Assembly (NCBI GenBank): GCA_023213395.1
Contig: CM041465.1
Coordinates: 4,402,001 to 4,466,000, forward strand
Direction: 5' to 3'
From: Cycas panzhihuaensis
Taxonomy: Eukaryota > Cycadophyta
Length of the DNA stretch: 64,000 bases
The position numbers and the translations under genes are program-made. How positions within the stretch are numbered: position 1 is the stretch's first letter; each line of letters begins with the position of its first letter. Positions 1-11,760 of this stretch are shown here, one piece after another. Under the pieces are notes generated by a model, which was not told the origin of the DNA, did not search any database, and worked only from the letters and a program-made list of their open reading frames with translations.

Positions 1-1999
1 ATATATATTCTCTTTTCATTTTTTACTTTTAACAATATTTTAGATGATTTTTTTTTTAATGTGTTTTTGAAATTAGGGTATTTATATTAGTTTATACTCA
101 TTCCAAAGTGAGGGATCCATCATTAGGGATGGGTATGACTATCATACTTTAGAATCTTTAGTAGGTGAATTTTTAGAATCATAGTTTACCCTCATTATGG
201 AAAGGAAATGCCCCAAGAGCAAGTCTTAAAGGAAGGGTAAATTATTTTGACCCAAATTTAGAGCAGTTGATGCCCCTACCCTATTATGACTAGGTCATAA
301 GTGATAGTAATTAATTATATAAGAAGAAAGCAAGTTGTCTTTAATATTTTAGGTTTTTAGGATGTGTTGAATAGTGATATATGTGAATTATGCTAATAGA
401 GAGGTCATAATAGTGAGAAAATGATGTAAATAGCTCAAGTGAGTTTGATAAAGATCAGTGGGCTAGTAAACTATGATTTGAGAATCTAAAAATAAATTGA
501 TAAGTCCATCATAAAAGTCAAGAACATCAATCAGTGCTTGAATGATAGTTAGATATTTTACTATATTATTAGTTTCTTATGGCATGAAGAAACTGACACT
601 AGGGAGGATAACCCCCTATGGTCATGGATAACCATGTTGCAACAAAATCTCCCAGATTCCCTTAGCTTCCACCATTAAAATAGATGTTGAAATCCATAAT
701 AGAGAAGGAAAAAAACTCAAAGTCAAGCTGATGAGTAGGGGGAAGGTGTAAGGATCAATAATTAAGGGTGTGACCTAGCCTAAATGACTCAACCTAAAGC
801 TATGAAAGACCAAAACCCCATGGTTCAGTTTCACCATTATGGCTACCTTTTCTAAAGCTAATATGTAACCTCTTGAATGTTGAATATATTTCAATCATAA
901 TTAAGGTCATGGTGGGCCCAAGAAACTAGATTTAAAGCTCCTAAATAATGCACATAACTAGATTCAAATTACATATTATAGGTGGGGACAATCAATATAT
1001 TGCTTACCTTGGATGCTAAGAGGGTACTAATATCTATGTATAAGATTTTTTTTTTCTCTTTTTTTTTAGAAGGGGGAGGAGGATGTTAGTCTATATGATA
1101 GTTTAAATGAGGGTTGTGGTAAACTTGACATCATTGAACATACTTTCTAAATGATACATCGCATCTGCCCTCATGCCTAATAAGGGATGGGTGACTATGA
1201 TCATAATACAATCTTCATCAAGGTGAGGTGGATGGGGATGACTAATAACTTTGAAGAGTATAGTTGTGATTAGCCAAACCATGGGGCATTAAGACCCAAG
1301 AAATTATAAGCAATAAATAGACTAAGCTCACATCCTCAAGAGATGAACCACATGTATTTATAAGATGTTAGATTAGAGTTTCTTTGAAGGGTAGAGGGGG
1401 AGGCCTTAAACAATTAACTATTGAGGAGTAGGAGGGGTACTACTAATAGAGATTGCTTTAAAACTAAATACCCAATGCACTAAGGAGGAGAAGAATAAGA
1501 TGAGGTCACTTATACAACTAGAGTTCCACTTATTAGGAGATAACCTATAGGCATGCTTAATCATCAACTAACTAACAACATAAAGGTTCTTTGCTTATTA
1601 AGAGTATGAAGAGAAATGCTTACCAGTTGGATGAAATAAGAAAATCTGATGGCACCATATATGTATCTAGCTGACTTAGAGGTGAAATAAGCTACTTAAG
1701 TAGAGTGTGATATTAAATGAAGAAGGAAACTACTTAAGTCGATAACTACCATCATATTTGGTAGAACTAAGGGGGAAAATGGTCTTAGAAAGCCTAAGAC
1801 AAGAAGAAAAAGGGTAAACTTATTTTTTTTATTTTAAGATTTTATTATTTTTTTGCTTTTTTTTTAAAATAACATATATGCATATAATTTACACTTAATT
1901 TTGCAGTCATTCCCTGAAGTGCAACACTTAGGAGGGAGGAAGTATTTAACCTACCATAGTTTAGACCCATTAGTAAGAGGATTTTCATAGATGTGGTTT
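1..1999. other. AT-rich degenerate sequence, no gene seen
   Basis: I see no usable reading frame or RNA gene here. It lies on the 3' side of the decayed minus-strand gypsy pol that follows, so it probably includes that element's post-integrase spacer and 3' LTR, but I could not find LTR ends, a polypurine tract or a target duplication. T-rich runs occur at about 1045-1070 and 1825-1870. Confidence 0.4.
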
Positions 2000-4330
2000 A
2001 GGCTCATTATAGAGTATCACCTAGATTGGTTAAGAATAATACTTTCTTAGAATTTAAGAGTTTATTAGCTTTTAGAATTCAAGTTGATCAAGGATAGAGA
2101 GACAATATGCATGGTTGTTCAAGTCTTCAATGACCAAATAAGGGCCTACTTAAAGTTAAAGTTTCATTATTTTTCATGTAAATATTCAAGATTAAGCATT
2201 TTATCCCCTATATGAAATTTTCTTGGTCTCAAATGATTATCATGAGCTACTTAATCTTGATCTTTTTAAGGCCATATTCTTTCAAAGGGCTTGAAGAGGG
2301 GTCTCATTCTTTTTTTTAGTTCTAATAACCTTGCCTATCTTAGCCATTCCTCATTGGTGAAGTATTTAAGTGAGACCCTAAGTAAATGGATCTCTACTTC
2401 TAAAGGGAGCACAACTTTGATCCCAAAGACTAGTAAGAGCAAAGTCATCACAGTCACAGTTTTGATGGAAGTGTGATAGAATAGGAAAACGTTGAGTAAG
2501 CTAATCTCACTAGGAGTCAACAACTATTTTGGTTAAGATCTTTGCAAAGTTTTGTTAAAGGATTCAATTTAATTATTTTTCCTATGTGTGGTATGGGAAT
2601 GATGTCTCATGTGTAATGTGAAACTTGTCACAAAGCTCATCAACATGAGTTATAAAATAAAATCCCATTGTCTATAATGATGACATCATGGAAACCAAAT
2701 CTATAAATGATATGTTGGAAGATGAAGGTAGCAATTACCTTCCCAATTGTGATAATCAAGGGAACTACCTCACACTATATTTTATAAAGTATTTAGTTGT
2801 GACTAAGATGAACTTGTGACCCATAGAATATGGGGGATAGATTTATCCAATAAGGTTAAAGCCTCATTGAGAAAATGGCCACAGGGCAAGGATTGACCTA
2901 AGTGGGGTAGTCAATTTATGAATTAAGAATAAGTGTGCTCAGTATTTCTTGCAATTTTATACATGTGAATGTGCATATTTAAATAAGGTAGGCTAGTAAT
3001 ACCCCATCTAAAGGATGTATAATATTGTGCATTGATCTCAAAAGTGGTCATCATAGATGTTGACATGGCACTCAACCAAGGCAACTTGAGATTTAAAGGG
3101 TGAAAGACATTATAGTAAAACCCCATTAAAGGAATGTTTATATAATACATCATCTAAGAGGAGATATTGGTAAGGAGAGTCCCTTACCCTCCTTCTCTTC
3201 TTACAATTAACATTAAGAAGGTATGATTGGTCCAAGAGGTAAGCTCAAATACCTTGATACTAATTTGGATCAATGGGAAGAGTGTCAAATTCAAGGATAT
3301 ATTCATCTAGGAGTAACTCATTAACACTAATAAAATCATAGTTAGGACATAGTATTGCAACAAGCTACTTATCAATGACCATTCTCTTTTTTTACTTATG
3401 ATTGACCATCCATAAGTTAAACTCTTATAACAGTAAGGCCCATCTACCAGCTTGTATAGTAAGGTCAATTTTAATGAGGAGAAGATGGATTGGATCAGAT
3501 TGTGTGATCACAAGGGTAGTATTGCCTAATAGATAATATCACAACTTTTTGGTGGTAGAGATCAAAGCCAAATACTCTTTTTTAGATGCAGTAGTTAAGC
3601 CTTGTAATAACCAAAGTACAACTAATAAAATAAATGGCTTACCCTCTTATAAACTCATCTTCTTGGGCCAACATGGAACTAAGACATTCCTTCATATAAA
3701 AATAATATAAAATGAATAGTTTTCTAAAAGATGACAAGACAAGTATGGAACTGAGATCAAGGCTTATTTGAGTTTGTTAAAAGATTTTTGGGTAGTTGGG
3801 GTCCATTCAATAGAAGTACCCTTCTTTATAAGTTTGGTTAGGGGCTTAGCATTGAGAGCAAAATTGGAAAGAAATTGACATACAAAACCAAGCTCACTAG
3901 GAAAGAATTGGCTTAGTTTTGGTTGTGAAGTGGGGGCATTTCAATGATAGTTGCCACTTTGTTAGGACCAACCTCGATACCATCTCTAGATATAATATTA
4001 TTGAATATCTTTTCTAAAATTCACTATAGATATGTATTTGTTGGGATTTAAACAAAGTTAATATTGTCAACATCATTCAAATATAGTTATAAGGTCATGG
4101 ATATAATCTTCTCAACAATGTGATAGGCCCTTATATCATTAAGATAGACTACTATAGTACTGCCTTATATGTCATAAAAAATAAAAGCCATGCCCCATTG
4201 ATAGGTTTCAAAAGTATTTTTTAGTCTAAATGGCATGACCTTACAAATAAATGTGCCTCAAGGTGTGGTGAAAGAAGTCTTCTAGTGGTCTTTGGATGAT
4301 ATTATGGAGTTAATATTGTTGATATACTAG
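2000..4330 (-). pseudogene. Decayed Ty3/gypsy (Tat-like) pol: RT end, RNase H, integrase (element T)
   Basis: On the minus strand this reads as the second half of a gypsy polyprotein with many stops and frameshifts. In order: RT at about 4240-4110 (a MPF.LKN..ETYQ-like stretch, then VVYLND where YVDD or YLDD is expected); the RT/RNase H link at about 3810-3765 (IEWTPTTQKSFNKLK); RNase H at about 3590-3400 (SDPIHLLL and GRWALLL, a block typical of the Tat group); the integrase zinc region near 3080-2920; an integrase core start near 2865-2790 (GHKFILVTTKYF); and an integrase end at 2523-2335 (VVLPLEVEI..LRV). The last part, to about 2000, resembles the segment after integrase. Gag, protease and the first part of RT are missing: only about 180 bases separate the RT fragment from a primer-site-like sequence, so an internal deletion is likely. 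Lineage assignment is from motifs only. Confidence 0.72.
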
Positions 4331-4498
4331 GATATAATCTAATCTAGGATTTCTAGGCCAAGATTAGAATTACATAACGTTGTTTTAGTCTCACAGATAG
4401 AAGAAAGTTCAAGACCAAATGTAAGTAAGGTGGATCATGTTAATTCTTCCTTTATTTCTTAATCTTCTCATCCACTAAATTTTAATTTGCAATTAGCT

Positions 4499-4510
4499 AC
4501 TCTGATACTA
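4499..4510 (-). other. Degenerate primer-binding site, element T
   Basis: The plus strand reads CTCTGATACTA; its complement TAGTATCAGAG is one base off the initiator-Met primer site. It sits between the pol remnant and an LTR-like block beginning TGAAGG, as expected for a minus-strand element. Confidence 0.45.
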
Positions 4511-4512
4511 AG

Positions 4513-5151
4513 TGAAGGAAGTGGCATTCATGCCAACTTCTACCCAATATCAAATCACACAAAGTACATAAAAAATTAACTCATAAAGATGATGAGATCA
4601 AATTACTTAAGCCTCCAAAATCAATCTGAGCATTCATTCATCACTCCATAAATTACATTAATGTTGCCTCATATATATATAATATATAAAATAATTATGA
4701 GAGAGATAAGAGAATGTGAAGGGTTGATCATGCAAGGTGACATTTGGCATCTTATATAATCAACTTATATATGTATTACAATGAGGTGTGGGCAAATATG
4801 ACCCCACTAATATTAGGCTTATAATTATAAGTTATAATTAACCACTAACATGATAATACAATACTTACAATGTACTTTATCATATTAAGTTAATAAAGTA
4901 ACTAACATATTGTTAATATTACAAATGTACAATACATTACAAATGGCTAAAGCTAAATTACTAAACCATCATTAATTCTTCTATCACCCTTAACCTTAAC
5001 TTTTACATTACTTTATTAACCTACCTCTAAGTTGACCTATCCCATATTTCTTACTTTATTTAATTATCACAACTTCAACCCCACTAACCTAATCTAAGTC
5101 CATGTAAACCCTACAATCCTAACCTAACCTCATGTAGTGTGGATCACCACA
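4513..5151 (-). repeat. LTR-like block, probable 5' LTR of element T
   Basis: It starts TGAAGG directly after a primer-site-like sequence and ends GGATCACCACA, so it has TG...CA ends. The last 180 bases or so (about 4975-5151) are repeated at 44560-44743 on the far side of the A1 insertion. No clean TSD was found, so the outer boundary at 5151 is tentative. Confidence 0.4.
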
Positions 5152-5324
5152 AGTATCACTTATAACATACTTGCCCCATGTTACCCCTTTCAAATATGTA
5201 ATGAGAGTAACAACCCAAGAATAATAGAGGTGAAAGTGAAGTGGGGATGGAGATGAAATACACCAAATAAAGACACACCACAGTAAGTGTCAATAGAACT
5301 AATATTTGATTAACAAAAGATGTT
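5152..5324. other. Unassigned AT-rich flank of A1
   Basis: No gene or repeat was recognised. With A1 removed this joins directly to 44543 onward. Confidence 0.4.
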
Positions 5325-5329
5325 TTACA

Positions 5330-5547
5330 TGTTGGAATATTAATGCACATTTGTTTTGTCCCACATGTAAGTGGGTCCCACTCTCACCATCATGAGATGT
5401 ATTTATTATAAATACACAACATAGTGTATCATATGTATGGATAGGATGTTTTTTTAATATAATTGAGGTACCTTAAGGATACTATTCGATCTTGTGGAGG
5501 TGTTTGTTCTATTTGTGAATATCTTATTACATGTACTATTTTCAACA
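5330..5547 (+). repeat. A1 5' LTR
   Basis: A 218-base LTR, TGTTGGAATATT...TTTTCAACA, flanked on the left by TTACA and on the right by a primer site. It matches the A1 3' LTR and, inverted, both A2 LTRs. A TATAAATA box lies near its middle. Confidence 0.92.
5407..5414 (+). promoter_or_regulatory. TATA box in A1 5' LTR
   Basis: TATAAATA, conserved at the same place in all four A1/A2 LTRs. It probably positions transcription start within the LTR; activity is inferred only. Confidence 0.6.
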
Positions 5548-5563
5548 TGGTATTAGAGCTAAG
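5548..5563 (+). other. A1 primer-binding site
   Basis: TGGTATTAGAGCTAAG directly abuts the LTR end. It differs from the initiator-Met primer site TGGTATCAGAGC by one C-to-T change. Confidence 0.85.
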
Positions 5564-8273
5564 GTGAAGTAAGCTTGAGTGAGGTGTTGATTAGTGAAAC
5601 CCTAATTCTGGCATGTGAGGAGGTGGCTCCATAGAGCTATTTATGCTCATTCCTATTTGATAATGCCACTAAGTTTATATGCCCTAGAGATGTTATCAAC
5701 CCTCAATTAAGTTGTAAAAGAGTGCAAAACCCTATCAGAACTATTGCAAAGCCATGAGTCATTCAGACGGTCAATATTAAAGGTGTGCTCAATATATTGA
5801 TATCACTAACTGCATATGTTAAATCCACTCGTTTGAATATTTTTCTTCTTGTAAAGTTTACTCTGCATATTTATTGATGTTATCTATTAATACTACTACT
5901 CGTGAATACTCTTGCTATTGTCATTTCTACTAGCTAGTGAATATTGACACCACTCATCTCCAATTTCTCTAGTTCTTACTTAATCAATGATGGTGTTAAT
6001 TACTACTTCCACCTGATCTTTACACATAATCATCATATTGAATGAAGTGTATCCAACATTACACATTCTGCTAGAACACCCTAAAAAAACTAGAATCTTC
6101 ATTGTTTTCCATGTGCCTCCCAGGATTGAATGTATGTGATTAACACTTTTGATGTTTTTTTTCTCTGGGAACCCATGCTTGGAATGTTGTCCAATCCATT
6201 CTTTCTTATTTCACCATGTATATAGAAATCCTAGAATATGTACTTGGCAAAATGTAGGGGATGTTTGTTCTCAATATTCATGCCCAAAAGTGTGTGAAGA
6301 ACTATGTCAGTGTAACGTCAGTTCAATGGGCTAAGTTACAGATTTTTAAAATTTGAAACTTTCATCAGTTGCTGAGAAACCAGACAAAGTTTAGATGTGA
6401 AAAGGTTTTCTCCAGAATTAGTTTCCATGCATTATAGAGGTTTTGAGTTCCATTCTCCTAGCATAAGAGGGCTAGTAGTCAAGTCTAGGTAGGCCTTTGT
6501 TGTCTCAAATTTCTAGTGGCTACATCACTCTAGCAGTTTAAGGCTTATGATGTATCACATTATTCTAGTGGCCCAAGTTCTATGGTATCCTAAGTGGTTC
6601 TAGTAAGTATAGGATTTTGAGGTTTTGTGGACTACTACTGGGCTAGGTTTTATAAGGTGCTCCAGTGATCTGAGGCTTCTGGTATTTCTCTTGGTTACAA
6701 CAGTCTAAGTTTCTTGGTGCTTGTCATTGTCTTAGATTTTGTGATTTTACAAGATTCTTATGGGTAGAGGTTTATATAATTTCACATGGCTCTGTGTTTG
6801 AGGACTTACAATATTTCTCATGGTTATGGTGGTTGAGGTTTATGATGTCTTTCATGGTTCAAGTGGTCCAGAGTTTATTAGTTGTAGTTTTCTAAGGTTT
6901 GTACCACTCATGTTATTTAAGGTACATAGTAATTTTACATGGTTCTACTGGTCTAATTGTTTATACCGTTTTGAGTGGTCATGGTGGTTTATGGTTTGTC
7001 TTATGGCTACAGAATGTGTGGACTCATGAATGTAAACTAATAAGCTTGAATAAAGGAAAAGAGAGTTTAGATGAAGAGATGAGGGTTGAAGTAAAAACCA
7101 AGCACTCAAAGGGAAGACACTTCTCCAAATAAATTAAAAACATGTCTGACATAGGGAGATGGCCAAAGCTTTTATCTCATATGCATTGATTTTACCTATG
7201 TACTTCCATTATTGCTCGGTTTAGGCATCATCTTTCTCTATCTGCATTTGAAAATGAAGAGGATGGTGGAACTTATCTTTTAGAGAAGAAACATGGCTGA
7301 AACATTTCTAGACTACTATGTATTTATGTTTTGTTCTTCCTCATGTTACCAGCTCCTCTTATATTGATTTACAATTCTATTCTTAAAGATTCCCATCCTA
7401 GGTAGACTTAATTCTCATAGCCATAAAATAATGTAGATCTCTTTGAACTTAATGCATGTATTTAGATGTGATTTATAGTCTTTGGATTTATATGCAGTTC
7501 GCTCGTATATATTTTATTTAGATTTGCCAAAGTCGCCCAGTTATTGGCAGTCATTTTCTTCAACTCATATGTGTAGTGTCATCGTGATGATATATATGCC
7601 ACCGCATTCTCACATTTTTTAGTTTGTATATTGAATGGCATTTTTGATACTTTCTCTCTTATACTTTTTCTGCAGCTCCTTATTACATATTTGAAATGGA
7701 TAACATGATATATCAATGTTATTCGATATATTTAAGTGATTTTGATCACTTGGTTTACCTTGAGATATCTCAAGGTACTTTGATTTTTTATTGAGCCACC
7801 TTTGATATTAAGGAGCTATTGCCTTGTTATTGTATTAAGTGGCTAGTAATAACTTCAAGGATCTTGGATCAAGCATGGTGATGTGTTTTTGGTGGCAAAG
7901 TAAGTACTGGCATTGAATTAGTAATTACACGATCTCTTGTGTGCATTTTACATAAGAAATAGGCAATATGAGGCTCTCTAATAAATGATTATGTAAGAAA
8001 GTGAGTTGGGTGATATAGGTGAGAAGAAGCAATAACTTGAAGCTCATATTAAATGTAAATATATGGCTGAGTACTAAGGCAATGGTAATGAGGTGATATG
8101 ACTGTTTATTTTGCACTCTTAATTGGTAATGAAGTGGTGACATTTGGCATTAGCATGGTCATTTCCTGCATGTTATTTACATGAGAGAATAAGTTGGGTG
8201 ATGTTGCAGTATGAGGTGACTGTTTGAGGCTCTCTTACATATGTTGTATATGCGAGAGTAATTTTTACATTAT
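5564..8273 (+). other. A1 leader, non-coding
   Basis: Apart from the degenerate tandem repeat at about 6480-6990 I see no gene. A 61-codon cysteine-rich frame at 6149-6334 has no recognisable domain and looks like chance. About 7900-8270 has loosely repeated TTACATG...GAGAG phrases that recur after the A2 insert (41341-42176) and, inverted, in the A2 leader. TSD GAAAT (8274-8278) ends the block. Confidence 0.5.
6480..6990 (+). repeat. Degenerate minisatellite, about 35-base period
   Basis: A phrase close to TTTATGGTATTTCTCATGG followed by TTCTAGTGGTCTAAG recurs about a dozen times, with units of roughly 25-37 bases. Copies are heavily diverged; the clearest are at about 6770-6990. Found by eye, so boundaries are approximate. 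Confidence 0.5.
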
Positions 8274-8278
8274 GAAAT

Positions 8279-8502
8279 TGTTGGAAAATAGAACCTACAA
8301 TAAGATATTAGCAAACGGAAATAAAACACCTCCACAGGATCGAACGGTACCCATAAGGTACCTCAAATTATATTAATAAAACATCATTACAACTGATACA
8401 ATATGATACATAATGTTGTGTATTTATAATACATGTCAATATAGAGAGAGTGGGACCCATTTGTATGTGGGACAAAAATAAATATGCATTAATATTCCAA
8501 CA
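8279..8502 (-). repeat. A2 3' LTR
   Basis: 224 bases starting TGTTGGAAAATAG and ending ATATTCCAACA on the plus strand. It abuts TSD GAAAT on the left and a polypurine tract on the right. Same length as the partner at 41112-41335. Confidence 0.92.
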
Positions 8503-8516
8503 CTCCCCCTTAATGC
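8503..8516 (-). other. A2 polypurine tract
   Basis: The minus strand reads GCATTAAGGGGGAG next to the 3' LTR. It matches the A1 tract almost base for base and is the expected primer for plus-strand DNA synthesis. Confidence 0.85.
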
Positions 8517-8763
8517 ACATTTGAGTCATTTGTATTTGCAATGCTTTGTCCTTGGAAATGTCTTGAGAATGATGTCTTCAATTTGATCATTATCTTCAAT
8601 CTTGTAGTGATGTCTTTGTTGCAGAATGATATCTTCATCTTGATTTTCATCTTTAATTCTGTACTAATACCTTTGTAAGATGATATCCTTAGCTTGATTT
8701 CCATCTTCAATCCTATAGTAATGATGTTGATGTAGTAGCTCTAGCAAGTGCACATCCTGATTC
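8517..8763 (-). pseudogene. A2 gag-like frame, 3' repeat part
   Basis: This is the tail of the A2 reading frame cut off from its first part (33154-33990) by insertion of B. It holds three copies of an unusual repeat of about 57 bases whose peptide versions resemble YRIEDGNQAKDIIL, YRIKDENQDEDIIL and YKIEDNDQIEDIIL. The frame ends KHCKYK-stop about 20 bases before the polypurine tract. A1 has the same arrangement at about 44090-44300. I do not recognise this repeat in any gag I know; it may be a scaffold or RNA-binding tail, or former non-coding sequence that stayed open. One stop lies between the first two repeats. Confidence 0.6.
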
Positions 8764-9075
8764 TGAAGGAAGGATGAATCTAGGAGATAAATCACTCACA
8801 TGCACACAATGGAAATGGAGAATGAAAAAGAAGATGAAATAAGATATGAGAGCAAGCTTGGAGGTGAGAATGAATAATGACTCCCTCCTTGAGATTTCTC
8901 CTTTTATTATTGAGGGTGAGCATTAGGGTTAGGATTTTTTCGCCTAATGACATGAACCCAAAATTACATCCAAATACACATAAAGTGCATTTCATTAAGA
9001 GACTAATGCTAATAATATATCCTAAGGTCACATAATTAATCTACACAAATGACCTTGATATATTAACCTCTTTCA
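8764..9075 (-). repeat. B 3' LTR
   Basis: 312 bases, TGAAGGAAGG...CTCTTTCA, flanked by TSD GATTC and by a polypurine tract. Same length as the partner at 32837-33148. Confidence 0.92.
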
Positions 9076-9091
9076 ATTCCCCCCTTAATGG
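9076..9091 (-). other. B polypurine tract
   Basis: The minus strand reads CCATTAAGGGGGGAAT up to the LTR. The ATTAAGGGGG core is shared with the A and C families. Confidence 0.85.
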
Positions 9092-9218
9092 TTGAAGGTC
9101 ATTTTCAGAAAATCTATTATATGAGGTCTTCATTTGAGCCTCATTATTACATTGAAATTCTAAATAATACTTTTGTGGGAAAACCCTCATAGGGAATAAA
9201 AACCCACAAACTTTCTAA
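9092..9218 (-). other. B untranslated tail
   Basis: Last stretch of B between the D insertion and the polypurine tract. No coding signal. It joins 26007 onward when D is removed. Confidence 0.55.
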
Positions 9219-9223
9219 GATCT

Positions 9224-10410
9224 TAATCTGAATTTGAATGGAAAAGTAAAGACTTAATCCAATTGAAATAAATCCAGAACAAATTTACAATAATATTACA
9301 TTATTTTAAAGATATTTAAAATTTCTCTTATAGAATTCTTTATGTTTGTGCTTTTTTGAGCATGCAAAGGACTGCTACAACAAGTTGGGAGAGAAGAAAA
9401 GAGTGTTGGGCATTTTTCAGCTACTGCACGTTCTCTGGAACCACTATTACTGAAGTTTTCATGGAGTTTTGGTTGTTGATAACCAAAAGAATCCTTTTCT
9501 TGGAGAAGAATTCTGCTGGCATCTCTTTCTTGGACTGCTGCGGCTATTATTTTCCTCCCTTGGCTACACTTCACTTTCTTGGGCTCCTTCACTATCCCCA
9601 CAAATGGATTTAGGTGCTGCTCTGTCGCTCCTTATGTATTTCCGTTTTGTTTTCTCTCCTGTGTAGAATTTCCCGTCTTTGGAGCCGTTCTCTCTTTTCG
9701 GAAAGTAATTTTAGACAACTTTCCTCAAATCTTGCTCCACATACTACATCTATGGCTGCTGACATCCTTATTTCTCCCTCTCTTCTATTTTCCGTCCCCC
9801 CGATATTACTGTTAATAAACCCTATAATGTGTGTTTTCTTCTGCAACAGGTTTTCTATTATTTTGTTCTTCAACAAATTCCAAACGACTAACGAAATCCC
9901 ATTTAAATATGTGTAATTAAGAGGTTTTACTCTTTAATGATGTAGAGGACACGTGACAGAGGATTCTCCTAAAATTCTGTGTGAAATGGACTTCGTTTCC
10001 CCTGCCAAAAATGCTGTCATTTTTTAAAAAATTTATTTTCCATTTTCTACCATCTACGGAGTTGCACTTGTAATCAGTAGGGTTATGCCTCAGTCAACAG
10101 GGTTGCGCCTGCAGTCCGTAAGGTTACGTCTCAGTCAGCAAGGTTATGCCTATAGTCTACAAGGTTGCATTTCAGTCAGCAGGGTTACACCTGCAATCTG
10201 CAAGGTTGCATCTCAGTCAGCAGGGTTACGCCTGCAGTCTGCAAGGTTGCATATTAGTTAGCAGGGTTGCGCCTGTAGTTCACAAGGTTGCGTCTCAATC
10301 AGCAAGGTTGTATCTCAATCAATAGGTTTGTTGTTCGTTACACTTGTAGACCAGTTGATCATTTAGTTGCAGTTACGGTTGCACCTTTTAAAGATCTAAA
10401 AAATAGATTA
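9224..10410 (-). repeat. D 3' LTR
   Basis: An 1187-base LTR. Open frames of up to about 100 codons here (9296-9916) lie on both strands, differ from the other LTR copy and have no domain. A GC-richer minisatellite occupies about 10064-10330. The copy is longer than the partner LTR mainly because of that array. Confidence 0.9.
10064..10330. repeat. Minisatellite in D 3' LTR
   Basis: Alternating units of about 20 bases, CAGTCAGCAGGGTTGCGCCT and GCAGTCCGCAAGGTTGCGTC with variants, form a dimer of about 41 bases repeated around six times. The 5' LTR carries a shorter version at 25743-25932. Confidence 0.8.
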
Positions 10411-10427
10411 GAACTCCCCTTTTTTTA
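10411..10427 (-). other. D polypurine tract
   Basis: The minus strand reads CTAAAAAAAGGGGAGTTC up to the 3' LTR, the usual plus-strand primer position. Confidence 0.75.
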
Positions 10428-10497
10428 GGAGTTAATGGCCTCATGAACTTTATAGTTGTAGATGAGGGAATTTGATTTTCCCTATCTCCTTATTGTA

Positions 10498-10836
10498 CTA
10501 TTTTGTCTTGCTAGGTACTTGTCCTTTTTCTGTAATTCTCAAGGACTTGATTATGCCTCTTTGAGTCTTGGTATGTTTCCTTTGAAGAATGTAATCATTC
10601 TGCATTGGTTCCTCTTTCTCTATTCGTAACTCATCTGGATTTGGTAAGAGTGGAACTCCGTCTTCATCTTCATCCAACATGGATGGCTTGAACATCTTCA
10701 GATTCTCAACATTCACTATGGAATACATCTTCATAAATTCTAGAAGTTCAAGATGGAAAGTGTTTTCTCCAATTTTCTTCAAGATTGTAAAAGGACCATA
10801 ACATATAGACTTTAGCTTTTTGCCTTCACCCTGCAA
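10498..10836 (-). pseudogene. D integrase C-terminus: GPY/F and chromodomain-like tail
   Basis: An open stretch of 112 codons. Near its start YGPFTILKKIGENTFHLEL is the GPY/F module of gypsy integrases, followed by YSIVNVENLKMFKPSML, then an acidic linker and a tail (ILQRKHTKTQRG, LRITEKGQVPSKTK) that resembles the degenerate chromodomain of some plant chromoviruses. In relatives this tail helps choose the insertion site. The matching region of element I (60600-61000) reads on to a KAKW...FPHL end. The D copy stops earlier, at 10498. Confidence 0.78.
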
Positions 10837-11760
10837 TTGTTTCTTACTGAGGTGCCACTAAACTCTATCTCCTTCCTTAAAGGAATGGATGGTTCTATGT
10901 GCATCATGCCACTATTTATATCTTTGTTGAGATTTTTGAAGCTGCTCTTCAACCTATTGATGGATTTTTCTGATTCTTTCCAAGAATCTTTGTGCCTTTT
11001 TATCTCCTTCTTCCTCCTTTCTAGTTCCTACAGAAAGTTGAGCAGAAAATTCTAGATCGAAAGGACTTGCGGTAAATCCCAAACATACCTCAAATGGTGA
11101 TTTCTGGGTTGAGCTATGGATAGCTCTATTGAATGCAAATTGCAAGTATGGGAGACTTTCATCCTAAGTCTTAGGATGTTTGGCATTGTATCCTCATAAT
11201 AGTTGTACCAGTGTCCTATTGACAACTTCAGTTTGGCCGTCTGTTTGAGGATGAAAAGTCGTGCTCATCTTTAGCTTCGTATCCATCATTTCCTAAAGTG
11301 TTTGCCAAAAATGACTTAGAAATCTGCTATCTCAATCAGAAATGATTGAGTTGGGAAGTCCAAAATACTTCTAAATATGCTGGAAAAATAATCTAGCTAT
11401 GCCTTTTCATGTATGTGTCTTTTTATAGGGAATCAACATCACCATTTTACTGAACCGATCAACAACTACAAATAAATAATCCATACCATTTTTGGTTCAT
11501 GGTAGTCCATCGTAGTCCTCCCAGGAAATCCATGGAGATACTCTCCCACGGTCGTGATGGAATAGGAAGTGGAATGTATAATCCAAACTTCCTATTGGAT
11601 GACTTTGATGTATTACATAATGTACACCCTCGTACTGATGTAGTCACATCTTGCTGCATATTTGGCCAATACATATATCGCTGCAAGTTTAGCAATGTCT
11701 TTCCCACTCCAAAGTGTCCTGCAACTCGAGAGGTGTGAGCTTCTCTTACCCACTTCATTT
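10837..11760 (-). pseudogene. D integrase, zinc-binding and core region
   Basis: The zinc-binding part is clear at 11758-11590: a His pair (HTSRVAGH) and CTLCNTSK give the HHCC pattern. The core begins at about 11550 (WESISMDFLGGL, first catalytic Asp). After about 11480 stops and shifts appear, although core-like pieces continue to the stretch at 11145-10954 (AFNRAIHSSTQKSPFEVCLG), the usual end of the core. The full core length is present, unlike element I, but it cannot encode a working enzyme. Confidence 0.8.

Noticed and set aside
6149-6334. 61-codon cysteine-rich plus-strand frame, tested as a secreted peptide
   Set aside because: No signal peptide pattern, no regular cysteine spacing and no relative elsewhere in the window; it lies in a decayed leader.
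8143-8280. Possible separate insertion between the A1 leader and A2
   Set aside because: The leader phrases continue across the A2 site to 41341 without a break once A2 and one GAAAT are removed.
9296-9916. Open frames of up to 101 codons on both strands in the D LTR
   Set aside because: They are not in the same frame in the other D LTR and show no domain.
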